Source of the DNA: Bacillota bacterium
GTDB taxonomy: Bacteria; Bacillota; Clostridia; Clostridiales; Clostridiaceae
Reading direction: 5' to 3'
Assembly: GCA_023451395.1 (NCBI GenBank)
Contig: JAEXZL010000028.1
Coordinates: 1 to 31,081, forward strand
DNA length: 31,081 nt
Under the pieces are notes generated by a model. It searched no databases and was not told where the DNA came from. It saw only the letters and a list, made by a program, of their open reading frames with translations. Made by a program: the position numbers and the translations under genes. Shown here piece by piece: positions 8,833 to 17,253 of this stretch. Numbering within the stretch: position 1 is the first letter of the stretch; the number at the start of each line of letters is the position of its first letter.

Positions 8833-10308
8833 ATGAAAGAAAACTTAAAAGGTATTGTAAAAAGACATTATAAATTCAACAATCCTGTTATTAACAAATT
8901 GATCAATGGAATGGCCTGGAACGTAGTAGGTACAGTATTATCAAAAGTTTTTCTTATGATTGCATCCATTGCAACTTCTAGAATATTGGGCGTTGATAAA
9001 AATGGAGAGTATAGCATTATTAATAGTACCGTATTAATGTTTTCAACTTTAGCAGCCTTAGGCTTGGGTACTACTGCTACAAGGTTTGTATCTGAATACA
9101 AAACTAAAAATAAAGAAAAGTGTGGAAGAGTTATTGGGATGACCTATTCGGTAGGTATGATCTCCGGAATTTTTATGACAATTGTTTTATTTTTTCTTGC
9201 ACCTTGGTTATCAGGTCGAATGCTCAATGCTCCTCACCTAGTTCAAGGATTAAGATTAGCAGCTGTTTTATTGATCACCAATACTATTAATGTTATTCAG
9301 CAGAATACTCTATCAGGCTTTGAGAGGTTTAAAACAATATCAAAACTTTCAATCATACAGGGCATAATATCACTGCCAATATTTGTTCTACTGACTTATT
9401 TATGGGGCGTAAATGGATTAGTACTTGGACATATAATTGTTAGTTTAATTTCAATGGGAATGTTTGCTGTTTCAAATTCCAAAGTTAGAAATGAATACGG
9501 AATAAAAATAAATTTTAGAGAAACCCATAAAGAAATTGATATTATGCTGAAGTTTTCTCTTCCATCTATGCTTTCTAACTTGATGGTTGGACCTATAACT
9601 TGGATAGGTAATGCTATGATTACAGCAATGAGTAATGGGTATTTTGAACTTGGCATTTTTAATGCTGCCAATCAGTGGAGGACTGTATTAACCTTTATTC
9701 CTGCTGCTATAGGCAACGTTATATTGCCTCTTGTTATAGCAAATAAAGGAGAAGATAGATTAGAACGTATAAATATACTTTTAGGGTGGATAATTGTTAG
9801 CTTTATTTCTATACCTATTTTAGCTTTTCCTGAAATAATAGCCTTTTTATATGGTAGAGACTATGCGGGAACTACTTTTAATATCTCAATATTACTTGTA
9901 GTACTTACCTGTTGTATTCTCTCATATAAGGAAGGAATTGCGAGAAACTTAGTGAGCAATAATTTAATGTGGTGGGGATTTTTAAGTAATAGTATTTGGG
10001 GTGCCTCGTTTTTACTAATTCTTATATTTACCCGCTGGCAGGGAGCTATAGGGCTTGCCACTGCATATTTAACTGCATATATAGTGTCAACTATAGTGTT
10101 TGTACCCTTTTACATAAAAAAAAGGATAGTACATAAATCTTTAATCATTTCAAAAGAGATTTTATTAATGTGGATGGCATTAATAACACAGCTCTTAGTC
10201 TCTGTGTTTTTACCTAATGCAGTTGTTAGAATAACTGCATTGGCCTTTTCATTATTTTCATTATGGAATGTAACTAAAACTATGCTGAAGAAAGAAAAAC
10301 TTAACTAA
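8833..10308 (+). CDS. wzx: Wzx-type polysaccharide flippase
   Basis: 491 residues with about 12-14 predicted membrane helices. The start pattern (MAWNVVGTVLSKVFLMIASIATSRILG, then EYSIINSTVLMFSTLAALGLGTTATRFVSEYK) is that of the MOP/PST superfamily of polysaccharide exporters. These proteins flip undecaprenyl-linked repeat units across the membrane for the Wzy polymerase, encoded two genes upstream. Wzx and Wzy together indicate a Wzy-dependent assembly pathway. The gene begins 29 nt after the pyruvyl transferase with only a weak ribosome site (AAGAAAG). No truncation is visible. Confidence 0.92.
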   Translation: MKENLKGIVKRHYKFNNPVINKLINGMAWNVVGTVLSKVFLMIASIATSRILGVDKNGEYSIINSTVLMFSTLAALGLGTTATRFVSEYKTKNKEKCGRVIGMTYSVGMISGIFMTIVLFFLAPWLSGRMLNAPHLVQGLRLAAVLLITNTINVIQQNTLSGFERFKTISKLSIIQGIISLPIFVLLTYLWGVNGLVLGHIIVSLISMGMFAVSNSKVRNEYGIKINFRETHKEIDIMLKFSLPSMLSNLMVGPITWIGNAMITAMSNGYFELGIFNAANQWRTVLTFIPAAIGNVILPLVIANKGEDRLERINILLGWIIVSFISIPILAFPEIIAFLYGRDYAGTTFNISILLVVLTCCILSYKEGIARNLVSNNLMWWGFLSNSIWGASFLLILIFTRWQGAIGLATAYLTAYIVSTIVFVPFYIKKRIVHKSLIISKEILLMWMALITQLLVSVFLPNAVVRITALAFSLFSLWNVTKTMLKKEKLN

Positions 10309-10361
10309 ATGAAATTATTTGTTATGCAAATTAAGAATTTTAAAGTGGAAGTGATAATTAT

Positions 10362-11462
10362 ATGAAAAAGGTTTTAGTTGTATTTGGTACAAGACCTGAA
10401 GCAATTAAAATGTGCCCTTTAATTGAAGAACTGAAGCGTCGTAAGAAATTAAATACTGTAGTATGTGTTACAGGACAGCACAAGGAAATGCTTAAACAGG
10501 TGTTAGAAGCATTTAAGGTGGTTCCTGATTATGATTTATCAATTATGAAAGATAAGCAGACTTTATTTGATGTTACTATTAATATTCTTGCTAAGATGAA
10601 AGTTGTGTTAGAAGAAGTGAGACCTGATATAGTGCTGGTACATGGAGACACGTCGACTACTTTTGCCACAGCCTTGGCATGCTTTTATATGCAGATTCCA
10701 GTTGGTCATGTTGAGGCAGGACTAAGAACAAATAACATATACTCTCCCTTTCCTGAGGAGTTCAATCGTCAGGCAGTTGGAATAGTAGCTAAATATAATT
10801 TTGCTCCTACTGAAATGTCCAAAGAAAATTTAATAAGAGAAGGTAAAAATAAAAAATCAATATATGTTACAGGCAATACTGCTATAGATGCTCTTAAAAC
10901 TACTGTTAAGGAAAACTATACTCATAAAGAACTTGAATGGGCAGAGGGTTGCAAGCTTATAATGATAACAGCTCATAGGAGAGAAAATCTCGGTGAGCCT
11001 ATGAAAAATATGTTTAGAGCAATAAAGAGAATCGTTGATGAACACCCAGATATTAAGGTTATATATCCTATACATATGAACCCTGCTGTGCGAGCCGCTG
11101 CTAAGGAAATTTTATCCCATTCAGATAGAATAAGAATCATAGATCCATTAGATGTTTTAGATTTTCATAATTTTATATCTAAAGCATATCTGATTCTTAC
11201 GGACAGTGGAGGAATACAAGAAGAAGCTCCGAGTCTGGGAAAGCCTGTACTAGTGATGAGAGAGACTACGGAAAGACCTGAGGGGATTGCAGCAGGTACC
11301 CTTAAATTAGTAGGTACAGATGAAGAGGTAATATACCATAATTTTAAGCTCCTTTTAGAGAACAAAATGGAATATGAAAAAATGAGTAAGGCTAATAACC
11401 CTTATGGTGACGGTCTGGCATCTAAGAGGATAGCTGATATTTTAGAAAATGAATTTATATAG
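10362..11462 (+). CDS. wecB: UDP-N-acetylglucosamine 2-epimerase (non-hydrolysing)
   Basis: 366 residues, the standard size of WecB/MnaA. Motifs seen: FGTRPEAIKMCPL at the N-terminus, VHGDTST (Asp96), GHVEAGLRT (Glu118), SPFPEEFNRQ (Glu132), ITAHRREN (His205) and LTDSGGIQEEAPSLGKP. These correspond to the catalytic acidic residues and histidine of the E. coli enzyme. It interconverts UDP-GlcNAc and UDP-ManNAc in the cytosol. The product feeds ManNAc-containing capsules, teichoic acid linkage units or nonulosonates. Because no ManNAc dehydrogenase or NeuB is seen here, ManNAc itself may be in the repeat unit, or partner genes lie upstream. A GGAAGTG ribosome site precedes the ATG. Confidence 0.97.
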   Translation: MKKVLVVFGTRPEAIKMCPLIEELKRRKKLNTVVCVTGQHKEMLKQVLEAFKVVPDYDLSIMKDKQTLFDVTINILAKMKVVLEEVRPDIVLVHGDTSTTFATALACFYMQIPVGHVEAGLRTNNIYSPFPEEFNRQAVGIVAKYNFAPTEMSKENLIREGKNKKSIYVTGNTAIDALKTTVKENYTHKELEWAEGCKLIMITAHRRENLGEPMKNMFRAIKRIVDEHPDIKVIYPIHMNPAVRAAAKEILSHSDRIRIIDPLDVLDFHNFISKAYLILTDSGGIQEEAPSLGKPVLVMRETTERPEGIAAGTLKLVGTDEEVIYHNFKLLLENKMEYEKMSKANNPYGDGLASKRIADILENEFI

Positions 11463-11529
11463 AAAGTAAAAGAATTAAGCTCCATGGAGTGTAAAACAAA
11501 AAAGTAGGATAACATAAATCATCTGATGA

Positions 11530-11649
11530 CATCATGAGTATTCAACACTTATTATGTTCATTGCTCTTCTCATTTCATTGGGGGAAATAGTTCTGTTCAA
11601 ATCTATTGTATTTCCAAAGGTTAAGAAGGGCAATATTCGGATAATTTAA
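11530..11649 (+). pseudogene. Possible gene remnant (C-terminal membrane-protein tail)
   Basis: In the 220-nt gap after wecB one frame is open from a stop at 11527 to TAA at 11647. It encodes a short hydrophobic helix with a basic tail (STLIMFIALLISLGEIVL, then KSIVFPKVKKG). This looks like the last helix and tail of an integral membrane protein such as an acyltransferase or transporter. There is no ribosome site before the ATG at 11554 and no upstream coding in frame, so it is best read as a relic of a deleted cluster gene. Identity is not assignable. Confidence 0.3.
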
Positions 11650-11682
11650 TAGAACGAAATAAAGTATTTGGAGGGAACTTAG

Positions 11683-12687
11683 ATGGAATTTATTAAAAGG
11701 ATAATACCAAGGAGATTTCATAATTCATTACGTATAGTCCTAAAAAAGGTACAACTTATAAAAAGTATGTTTTATGATTACAAAAGGTATACTAAATCTG
11801 CGATTGCTTTTAATAATAGCAAAACAAAAGAAAACTTAAGAGCAGAAATTACTATAAATTATCATGCAATTGAAAAAGGCTTAAGTAATACAAATGTTAG
11901 ATTAGGATTTGGGAAGAATGCTATAGAGCAACTTTTTATGAATTTAGAGGAGTTCCAGAAATTTGATTCCTATAATACTGATGAAAGATATAGAACTGGA
12001 TTATCAGCCTTAAAGAAATATATAATTTATCATGAAAACAATAACTATGATATTAATAGTTTGAAAAGTAGGTTTAATAGTCTTGTTATGAATGATAATG
12101 ATAGTGAATTGGGAGGCATTTACGAACTTAATCATAAGGAAATATTATCAAAGACTAAAGAAGCATTTGATGTATTTGCTAACAGTAGAGCAAGTGTTAG
12201 ATGTTATTCAAAGGAGCCAGTAGATATGAGGCTTATTGAAAAAGCAATTAAAATATCAATGAAGACACCATCAGTTTGTAATAGGCAACTTTGGAAAATA
12301 TACATAATAAAAAATTCTAAATTATTGTCTAATGTTCTAGAAGCCCAGAAAGGAATAAGGGGCAGCGGAGATAATTTAGAAACATTACTCCTAATAACAG
12401 CAGATAATCAATATCTAAGGGATTATGCTGAAAGAAATCAGGGATTCGTCGATGGAGGAATGTTTGCGATGAGTATGCTTTACAGCTTACATTATGTTGG
12501 GCTAGCAACTTGTGCTTTAAATGCAGACTTGACTAGGGATTCAGAAGATTATATAAGAAAAGAAGTAAATATACCAGACTCAGAGAATTTAATAATGTTT
12601 ATTGCAGTTGGTAACTATCCTGATACGTTTAAAGTTCCAAAGTCATATCGAGATGATATTAAAGAAATAACTAGATATAGGATATAA
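11683..12687 (+). CDS. Nitroreductase-family protein with N-terminal extension
   Basis: 334 residues. The C-terminal half (about 160-334) is a nitroreductase fold: SRASVRCYS (168-176) is the FMN-phosphate-binding start, TPSVCNRQLWKIY follows, and GFVDGGMFAMSMLYSLHYVGLATCALNAD matches the dimer/flavin segment. The first ~160 residues are a helical extension (YHAIEKGL...) of a type seen in nitroreductase-like proteins of polysaccharide clusters. A strong GGAGGG site precedes the ATG. Predicted to be a flavoprotein oxidoreductase; whether it acts on a sugar intermediate is unknown. It is the last gene of the rightward cluster and is followed 158 nt later by a terminator-like hairpin. Confidence 0.82.
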   Translation: MEFIKRIIPRRFHNSLRIVLKKVQLIKSMFYDYKRYTKSAIAFNNSKTKENLRAEITINYHAIEKGLSNTNVRLGFGKNAIEQLFMNLEEFQKFDSYNTDERYRTGLSALKKYIIYHENNNYDINSLKSRFNSLVMNDNDSELGGIYELNHKEILSKTKEAFDVFANSRASVRCYSKEPVDMRLIEKAIKISMKTPSVCNRQLWKIYIIKNSKLLSNVLEAQKGIRGSGDNLETLLLITADNQYLRDYAERNQGFVDGGMFAMSMLYSLHYVGLATCALNADLTRDSEDYIRKEVNIPDSENLIMFIAVGNYPDTFKVPKSYRDDIKEITRYRI

Positions 12688-12844
12688 AATGTGATTTGCC
12701 TGACTTCAAAAAATGGATAATGTAATTGTATAGAGTTTTATATACTCTCCATCTAGATTAATGGAATGAGCATAGAAATTGAAGAATAGTAGCATAGATG
12801 TATAGATATGTTTAGTCACAATTATTTTTGCAAATGGTTAGCAG

Positions 12845-12876
12845 GCTGTCAACAGGTGATGTTGACAGCTTGTTTA
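12845..12876 (+). terminator. Terminator-like hairpin after the polysaccharide cluster
   Basis: GCTGTCAACA and TGTTGACAGC form a perfect 10-bp stem around the 5-nt loop GGTGA, followed on the + strand by TTGTTTA. The T-tract is interrupted, so termination may be partial. Its position after the last rightward gene fits transcript termination. It also abuts the degraded insertion sequence and could alternatively derive from that element's end. Confidence 0.6.
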
Positions 12877-12886
12877 TATATGCTAA

Positions 12887-13745
12887 TTATTCTATATTAG
12901 ATAGACTAAATCGGTCATTAAAATATACTAGTAGTTGCTGAAGAACTCCGTTCGCCGACCTTCTACTTTGTCGTTATGTCAGTCATTTCAAGGTAGAGAA
13001 TCTTAAGCAGCGAGTCATCAGTTGGGGAAATAGCTTTAGCTTTTATTACCTTACGAACTGGTGGTTAAAGTTCTCTATTGAACTTGTTTTATATATTAGC
13101 ACCCTAAGCTCAGAGGGATATTTAAAGTATCTAGTCAGCTTCGGCCAGTTATTTCTTCAGGATGCTATGCTGCTTGAATATTTTTGCCTCCACTTCCGTA
13201 TATACAATGGCATATTTTCTGTCTAAGGGTCGGTTCTGCCACTCCTTAGCAACTGGAAATATCTTGTCAGTTATTTTCAATATCATTGCTGCTGACGCAT
13301 CGATTCCAGATGTTTTGAAGATGCTCTGTTATATCTCTTGTCGTAATTCCTTTCGCATACATGGATAGGATTTTATGCTAGATTCTTGATATATAAGTTT
13401 GATACTTTTTAACTACTTGAGACTCGAAGTATCCCTTTCTGTCTCTAGGGACATCAACATCTAGGTCTCCCATTGATGAATTTATAGTCTTTTTGCTATA
13501 GCAGTTTCTGCTATTGTCGGTTTTCTTGTTAGAATAATCATACCTTGAATACCAAATTCATTACCTATGCTTTGTTTCAAGCATCCCTTGAAAGGTATTC
13601 CCTAAATGATCCTTTAGCATGTTCTGAACATCGTTAACATCACCTGGTTTGTACGACGCTAGAAGCTTCTGTATCAGAGCTTTTCTCTCTGGTGGATTTT
13701 ATCTTGCCATATAAAAAACCATTTAGATTTATTTTGTTTTGCCAT
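12887..13745 (-). pseudogene. Degraded IS256-family transposase
   Basis: Read on the - strand from ATG 13745, fragments in shifting frames match IS256/mutator transposases: MAKQNKSKWFF, then LLASYKPGDVNDVQNMLKDH, LGNTFQGMLE, NSRNCYSKKTINSSMGD, DVDVPRDRKG, ILSMYAKGITTRDITEHLQN and KIFPVAKEWQ. After a break near 13,150 the C-terminal part resumes (LTRYFKYPSELRVLIYKTSS, IENFNHQ, SPTDDSLLKILYLEMTDITT, VYFNDRF). Several stops and frameshifts are present, and an internal segment of about 100 codons or more, covering most of the catalytic DDE core, is missing. A normal member is ~400 codons; only ~286 remain. Clear terminal inverted repeats and target duplications were not found by eye. The 218 nt between this relic and the next gene hold no recognisable gene. 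Confidence 0.88.
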
Positions 13746-13963
13746 TAATCTAGAAGGTCTTAATTGTTATTTACACAAAAATTTTTACAGTCTCGGAATA
13801 ATTGCTAATGATCCTCTTTGCTATAATATATATCCATATACAAAGGGTGTATATCCTGGATAGTACAGTCATGATGATAAATGTTGGATTAGATTTGTAG
13901 TAAATTATTAATTCCAATAACGATGTTCTGAAATGTTGTACTAAGATTTGCACTAGAAATATC

Positions 13964-14887
13964 CTAGATATTTGCTATATATCTTACAATTAATTCTTTA
14001 ATATAACTAACAAGCTCAATGTCAATTTTGTTATCATTTTTAGTTCTCATATTTAAGCAATAAAGTTCATCGGAATCATTTAAGAATCCAGTACAAATTA
14101 TAACCCCTTCATCAACATAAGATAGATAAGAAACATTTTCGTTAGTTATTTGCCTTTTTAAAGCTGAATGATCTGAAATTAGATTAACAAGTCTTTCTGC
14201 AGATTTGGACTTACCTTTGCTATACCCTATTAATATAGTATCTCCAGTACCAATAGAATCTAAATATAATATATTTTTCTTTTTTAAGGATGGATAAGAA
14301 TCGAAAAATGTTTTTATGCCAAGGGGACTGGAGCTATTATAATCGCAAAATAGAAAAGCAATTTTATCAGAGCCTATCTCTTTTGCAATTTCATAGGCAA
14401 TTGAAATAGAAGCATCTCTTTGATAATTATTAAAATTTGGGATACCCTTGGCTACCGATGAAGAAAAAATAAAAATAATTACAGCAATCAAGATAGATAC
14501 TGTTTTAGCTGCTGATCTCAAAGAAGAAAGCCTTGAAAGTATTAATAGAATAAAAAAGGTAGATAGTAATATTATTAACAGTTGAATTACAAGATTAACC
14601 TTGTCATTAGTTTTACTTTTATGAAAATTAAGCGGATAATATTTAGGATTCTTGAAAAGAAGCTTATCTGGATTATCATAAGAGCATACAATAATAGTTT
14701 CAGCCTTTTTACTGTTGCCAATAAAAAGATTCTTAATCTTTATCAGCTTAGATTTACCTTCTACTAGATGAAGCTCATAACCTAATTCTTTAAAAATATC
14801 GCTTAGATGCTGAATAAAAAACAGCTTTTGTTTATTTGTTCTTCTTTTAGCTAGAAAAACAGCAAATTTTGCAAAGGTTTCCCTCAT
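13964..14887 (-). CDS. M28-peptidase-like membrane protein, probable pseudoenzyme
   Basis: About 307 residues. Start ATG 14887 is chosen over the in-frame TTG 14902 because GGGGTG lies 5-6 nt upstream of it. Two hydrophobic helices (about 105-125 and 130-150, VIQLLIILLSTFFILLILSR and TVSILIAVIIFIFSSS) split a soluble N-terminal part (ETIIVCSYDNPDKL) from the C-terminal part. The segment NYQRDASISIAYEIAKEIG...KIAFLFCDYN parallels the M28 aminopeptidase block (ND)NASGVAALLEIAR...VFVFFDGEE, but the zinc-binding Asp and Glu positions are replaced. This suggests the M28-like fold without catalysis. It is the last gene of the leftward amino-sugar operon, 16 nt after chrA. Function unknown; family link is inference from pattern, not a strong match. 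Confidence 0.55.
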   Translation of the reverse strand: MRETFAKFAVFLAKRRTNKQKLFFIQHLSDIFKELGYELHLVEGKSKLIKIKNLFIGNSKKAETIIVCSYDNPDKLLFKNPKYYPLNFHKSKTNDKVNLVIQLLIILLSTFFILLILSRLSSLRSAAKTVSILIAVIIFIFSSSVAKGIPNFNNYQRDASISIAYEIAKEIGSDKIAFLFCDYNSSSPLGIKTFFDSYPSLKKKNILYLDSIGTGDTILIGYSKGKSKSAERLVNLISDHSALKRQITNENVSYLSYVDEGVIICTGFLNDSDELYCLNMRTKNDNKIDIELVSYIKELIVRYIANI

Positions 14888-14903
14888 GGTAACACCCCAC
14901 AAT

Positions 14904-15467
14904 CTATAATTTTAAAATTATGCCCAATACCGCAGCAATTGCCAAATAAAAAATAGGGTGTTTTTTAAATTTATTTGTAAAGAAAAGCAGAGCAATAAAT
15001 ATAACTATAGGTATATAATTAAAAAGGTTAACTATATTATGGGTTTCCTTGAATAAATCTATATTAAGTAATGAAGTCTTTATAATACCAACAGCAGCAG
15101 TGGCAATTAGGGCTGCAACAACTGGTCTAATACCATAGAAGGCATCCTTTACATATTTATTATCTTTAACCTTTGTAAACTTATTAGCTACAAATATACT
15201 AATGCCTACACTTGGAGCTGCAATAGCAAGGCTTGCAATAATTCCTCCTAGAATCCCAGCTGCTACAAAGCCAGCATAAGTTGCCATATTTATTCCAATG
15301 GGTCCTGGTGTAGATTCACTAATAGCAATCATGTTTACAAGCTGAGTTGTGGTGAACCAGGGGTAATTTTCAGCCATTTGAAATAAGAAGGGTAATGTTG
15401 CTAAGCCTCCTCCAATAGAGAATAATCCAGTTTTAAAAAATTCATATATTAATAGTAAATAAGTCAC
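14904..15467 (-). CDS. chrA: ChrA-family transporter, second half-size subunit
   Basis: About 187 residues, a single CHR domain with roughly five to six membrane helices. The motifs FFKTGLFSIGGGLATLPFLF and ISESTPGPIGINMATYAGF are the conserved CHR signatures. I chose GTG 15467 rather than an upstream frame start because GGGAGG lies 8 nt before it, and it overlaps the preceding gene's TGA as GTGA (4-nt overlap), a sign of coupled translation. Short-chain CHR proteins work as pairs encoded by neighbouring genes. Known members export chromate, but many are uncharacterised. Inside an amino-sugar operon an anion or organic-acid substrate is at least as likely; that is inference. Confidence 0.88.
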   Translation of the reverse strand: MTYLLLIYEFFKTGLFSIGGGLATLPFLFQMAENYPWFTTTQLVNMIAISESTPGPIGINMATYAGFVAAGILGGIIASLAIAAPSVGISIFVANKFTKVKDNKYVKDAFYGIRPVVAALIATAAVGIIKTSLLNIDLFKETHNIVNLFNYIPIVIFIALLFFTNKFKKHPIFYLAIAAVLGIILKL

Positions 15468-15997
15468 TTTTTCAACCTCCCAAAATAAATTCCAAATATA
15501 ACTGCAAGTAAAATAATTATAATTGCTGAAATGTCGAAAATTAACATAACAAAAAAGGATATAACAAATAAACAAATTGTTATTTTATCAACTATACTAG
15601 CTTTAAGCATTTTTATAACTGCATTAATAATAATTACCGCTACACAAATCTGAATACCATTAAAGGCATGCTCCACAATTTGAAGGGAGGAGAAGTTTTG
15701 TATTAATCCAGAAATTAATAAAATAATAATGACGGAAGGTGAAAAAACACCTAGGGATGCTGCAATTGCACCAGAAAGCTTTTTTATTTGGTATCCAATA
15801 TAGGTTGCAGTATTTATTGCAATAATCCCAGGAGTACATTGAGAAATAGCATAATAGTCCATTACTTCAGGCATACTAGCCCATTTTTTATTCTCCACAA
15901 CTTCTTTTTCTAAAATAGGTAACATAGCATATCCACCACCAAAGGTAGAAATACCAACCTTAAAAAAAGTAATATATATTTCTAATAAAAATCTCAT
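15464..15997 (-). CDS. chrA: ChrA-family transporter, first half-size subunit
   Basis: 177 residues, one CHR domain. FFKVGISTFGGGYAMLPIL and AISQCTPGIIAINTATYIGY match the CHR consensus and align with the same blocks of the following gene, showing the two arose by duplication. A GGAG site lies 7 nt before ATG. The start overlaps the stop of the ceramidase-like gene by one base (TAATG), so the leftward genes are tightly coupled. Pairs of this type form a heterodimer with opposite topologies. The substrate is unproven; no arsenic, chromate or other metal-resistance genes are nearby. Confidence 0.88.
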   Translation of the reverse strand: MRFLLEIYITFFKVGISTFGGGYAMLPILEKEVVENKKWASMPEVMDYYAISQCTPGIIAINTATYIGYQIKKLSGAIAASLGVFSPSVIIILLISGLIQNFSSLQIVEHAFNGIQICVAVIIINAVIKMLKASIVDKITICLFVISFFVMLIFDISAIIIILLAVIFGIYFGRLKK

Positions 15998-17253
15998 TAG
16001 TATTCTCCTTTCTGATTTTTTAAAAAACTAATTATCTTATCTACAAGTATTTCACCGGCTCCATTAGCATAAATACTAGAAAGAACCTCATAGCCGCCTT
16101 CTTTATAGCTTTCCTTATCAGCTAGATATCCAAGACAGTTGAAACAATATCCTATAATGTATGTAGAAACATAAGGTGATCTTTTGCAAATCTCATCATC
16201 TAATTTACTGAAGAGTTCAAAGGGTAAGAAAACTAAAGCATGGTTGTTAAGGGTTAAAATAGCACATGGAATTAGAAGTGGTTCATAGTTTTTATTTAAT
16301 GACATTAGATATTCCTTTTTGATACCCTGTAAAGTAGTTTCTAATAGTCGCAATTCTCCATGATTAGTGTTTTGATTAGAGTTAATTAGGTTAGAAAACT
16401 TTTTGATCTCTTCTTTATAATAGTTTTCATGATGGTATTCTTTCATAGGTAGATTAAAAATATATTCATTAAAGGTTACGTTTTCAATTGCTTCGAAGGT
16501 AGTATCTTTTATTTGATTAAAGGTCTGTTCACCCAATAACCTTCCCAGTCTATAAACCTCCTCAAAGGACTGGGATGTTCTAGTGAATCTAGTAGATACA
16601 TCCCCACAGGCCCCCTGCAGAAACATAGATTTATATCCATAAGCTTCGCATAGATATTCCAAGCATGCTCCTTGATAATCCTTTGAAACCTCATTGTTTT
16701 TATAGCTTAATAAAGTGGGATGACAATTATAATTAACTACTACAGATTTTTCTTTATCTAATGAAATTGTTCTTAGAATAGTATTAATCTCTAAGTCCTT
16801 ACTTCTTCTATTTTTACCAACTCCATTATAATAACTTTCAGTAAAGGAAAGCTTTTGTTCCTTTAAATTATCATAGGAAGTATTAATTAAATTAACGGAG
16901 GTATTTACTAGGCTGTTCATTAGTTTATCTTTGTTTAATGAATACTTAGGATTGTTATTTATAATTGGTGCTGAGTGTGAATGAACACAGGATAAAAGCA
17001 CCTTGAAGTTTTCAAGGTGAACCTTCTCCATAATTTTTTCTACGATTTTTTCATAATTTCCATCATAAATCCCCAGTAAGTCACAGCTTAGAATTGCTAA
17101 ATTTATAGAATCAGAGTGTACCAAAAAGCAATTAACATATAAATCATCATGAATGCTAATAGCAGGTTTTTCTCTTTTACCATAACCACCCAACATAATA
17201 GGAAGGGGAACCTCCATTTTCATTTTATTTATTGAAAATTTGGAGTTACTCAT
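15997..17253 (-). CDS. Neutral/alkaline ceramidase-like hydrolase, cytoplasmic
   Basis: 418 residues, matching the N-terminal catalytic domain of neutral ceramidases without their C-terminal immunoglobulin-like domain. Zinc-site motifs appear kept: SCVHSHSAP (His91/His93), NYNCHPTLL (His178), QGACGDVSTRF, PFELF (Glu) and the late GYCFNCLGYLADKESYKEGG resembling the GYAN.YLGY....Y..GGYE block that carries the Tyr ligand. There is no signal peptide, unlike secreted ceramidases, so the substrate is intracellular. It starts inside the end of the GntR gene (8-nt overlap, GGAGAG site) in the nagA operon. An amidase or deacylase acting on an N-acylated amino sugar or related amide is plausible; ceramide is unlikely in this organism type. 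Activity is inferred only. Confidence 0.75.
   Translation of the reverse strand: MSNSKFSINKMKMEVPLPIMLGGYGKREKPAISIHDDLYVNCFLVHSDSINLAILSCDLLGIYDGNYEKIVEKIMEKVHLENFKVLLSCVHSHSAPIINNNPKYSLNKDKLMNSLVNTSVNLINTSYDNLKEQKLSFTESYYNGVGKNRRSKDLEINTILRTISLDKEKSVVVNYNCHPTLLSYKNNEVSKDYQGACLEYLCEAYGYKSMFLQGACGDVSTRFTRTSQSFEEVYRLGRLLGEQTFNQIKDTTFEAIENVTFNEYIFNLPMKEYHHENYYKEEIKKFSNLINSNQNTNHGELRLLETTLQGIKKEYLMSLNKNYEPLLIPCAILTLNNHALVFLPFELFSKLDDEICKRSPYVSTYIIGYCFNCLGYLADKESYKEGGYEVLSSIYANGAGEILVDKIISFLKNQKGEY

Noticed and set aside
13162..13368. 68-codon frame on the + strand in the gene-poor region
   Set aside because: It lies antisense to the decayed IS256 transposase and has no ribosome site or homology.
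12840..13800. Terminal inverted repeats of the IS256 relic
   Set aside because: GACAG/TTTACA-like bases near both ends look loosely similar, but the match is too weak and no target duplication was found.
13771..13953. 60-codon frame on the - strand upstream of the IS256 relic
   Set aside because: No ribosome site and low-complexity Ile/Tyr-rich translation. An imperfect hairpin at 13832-13861 lies within it but has no T-run.
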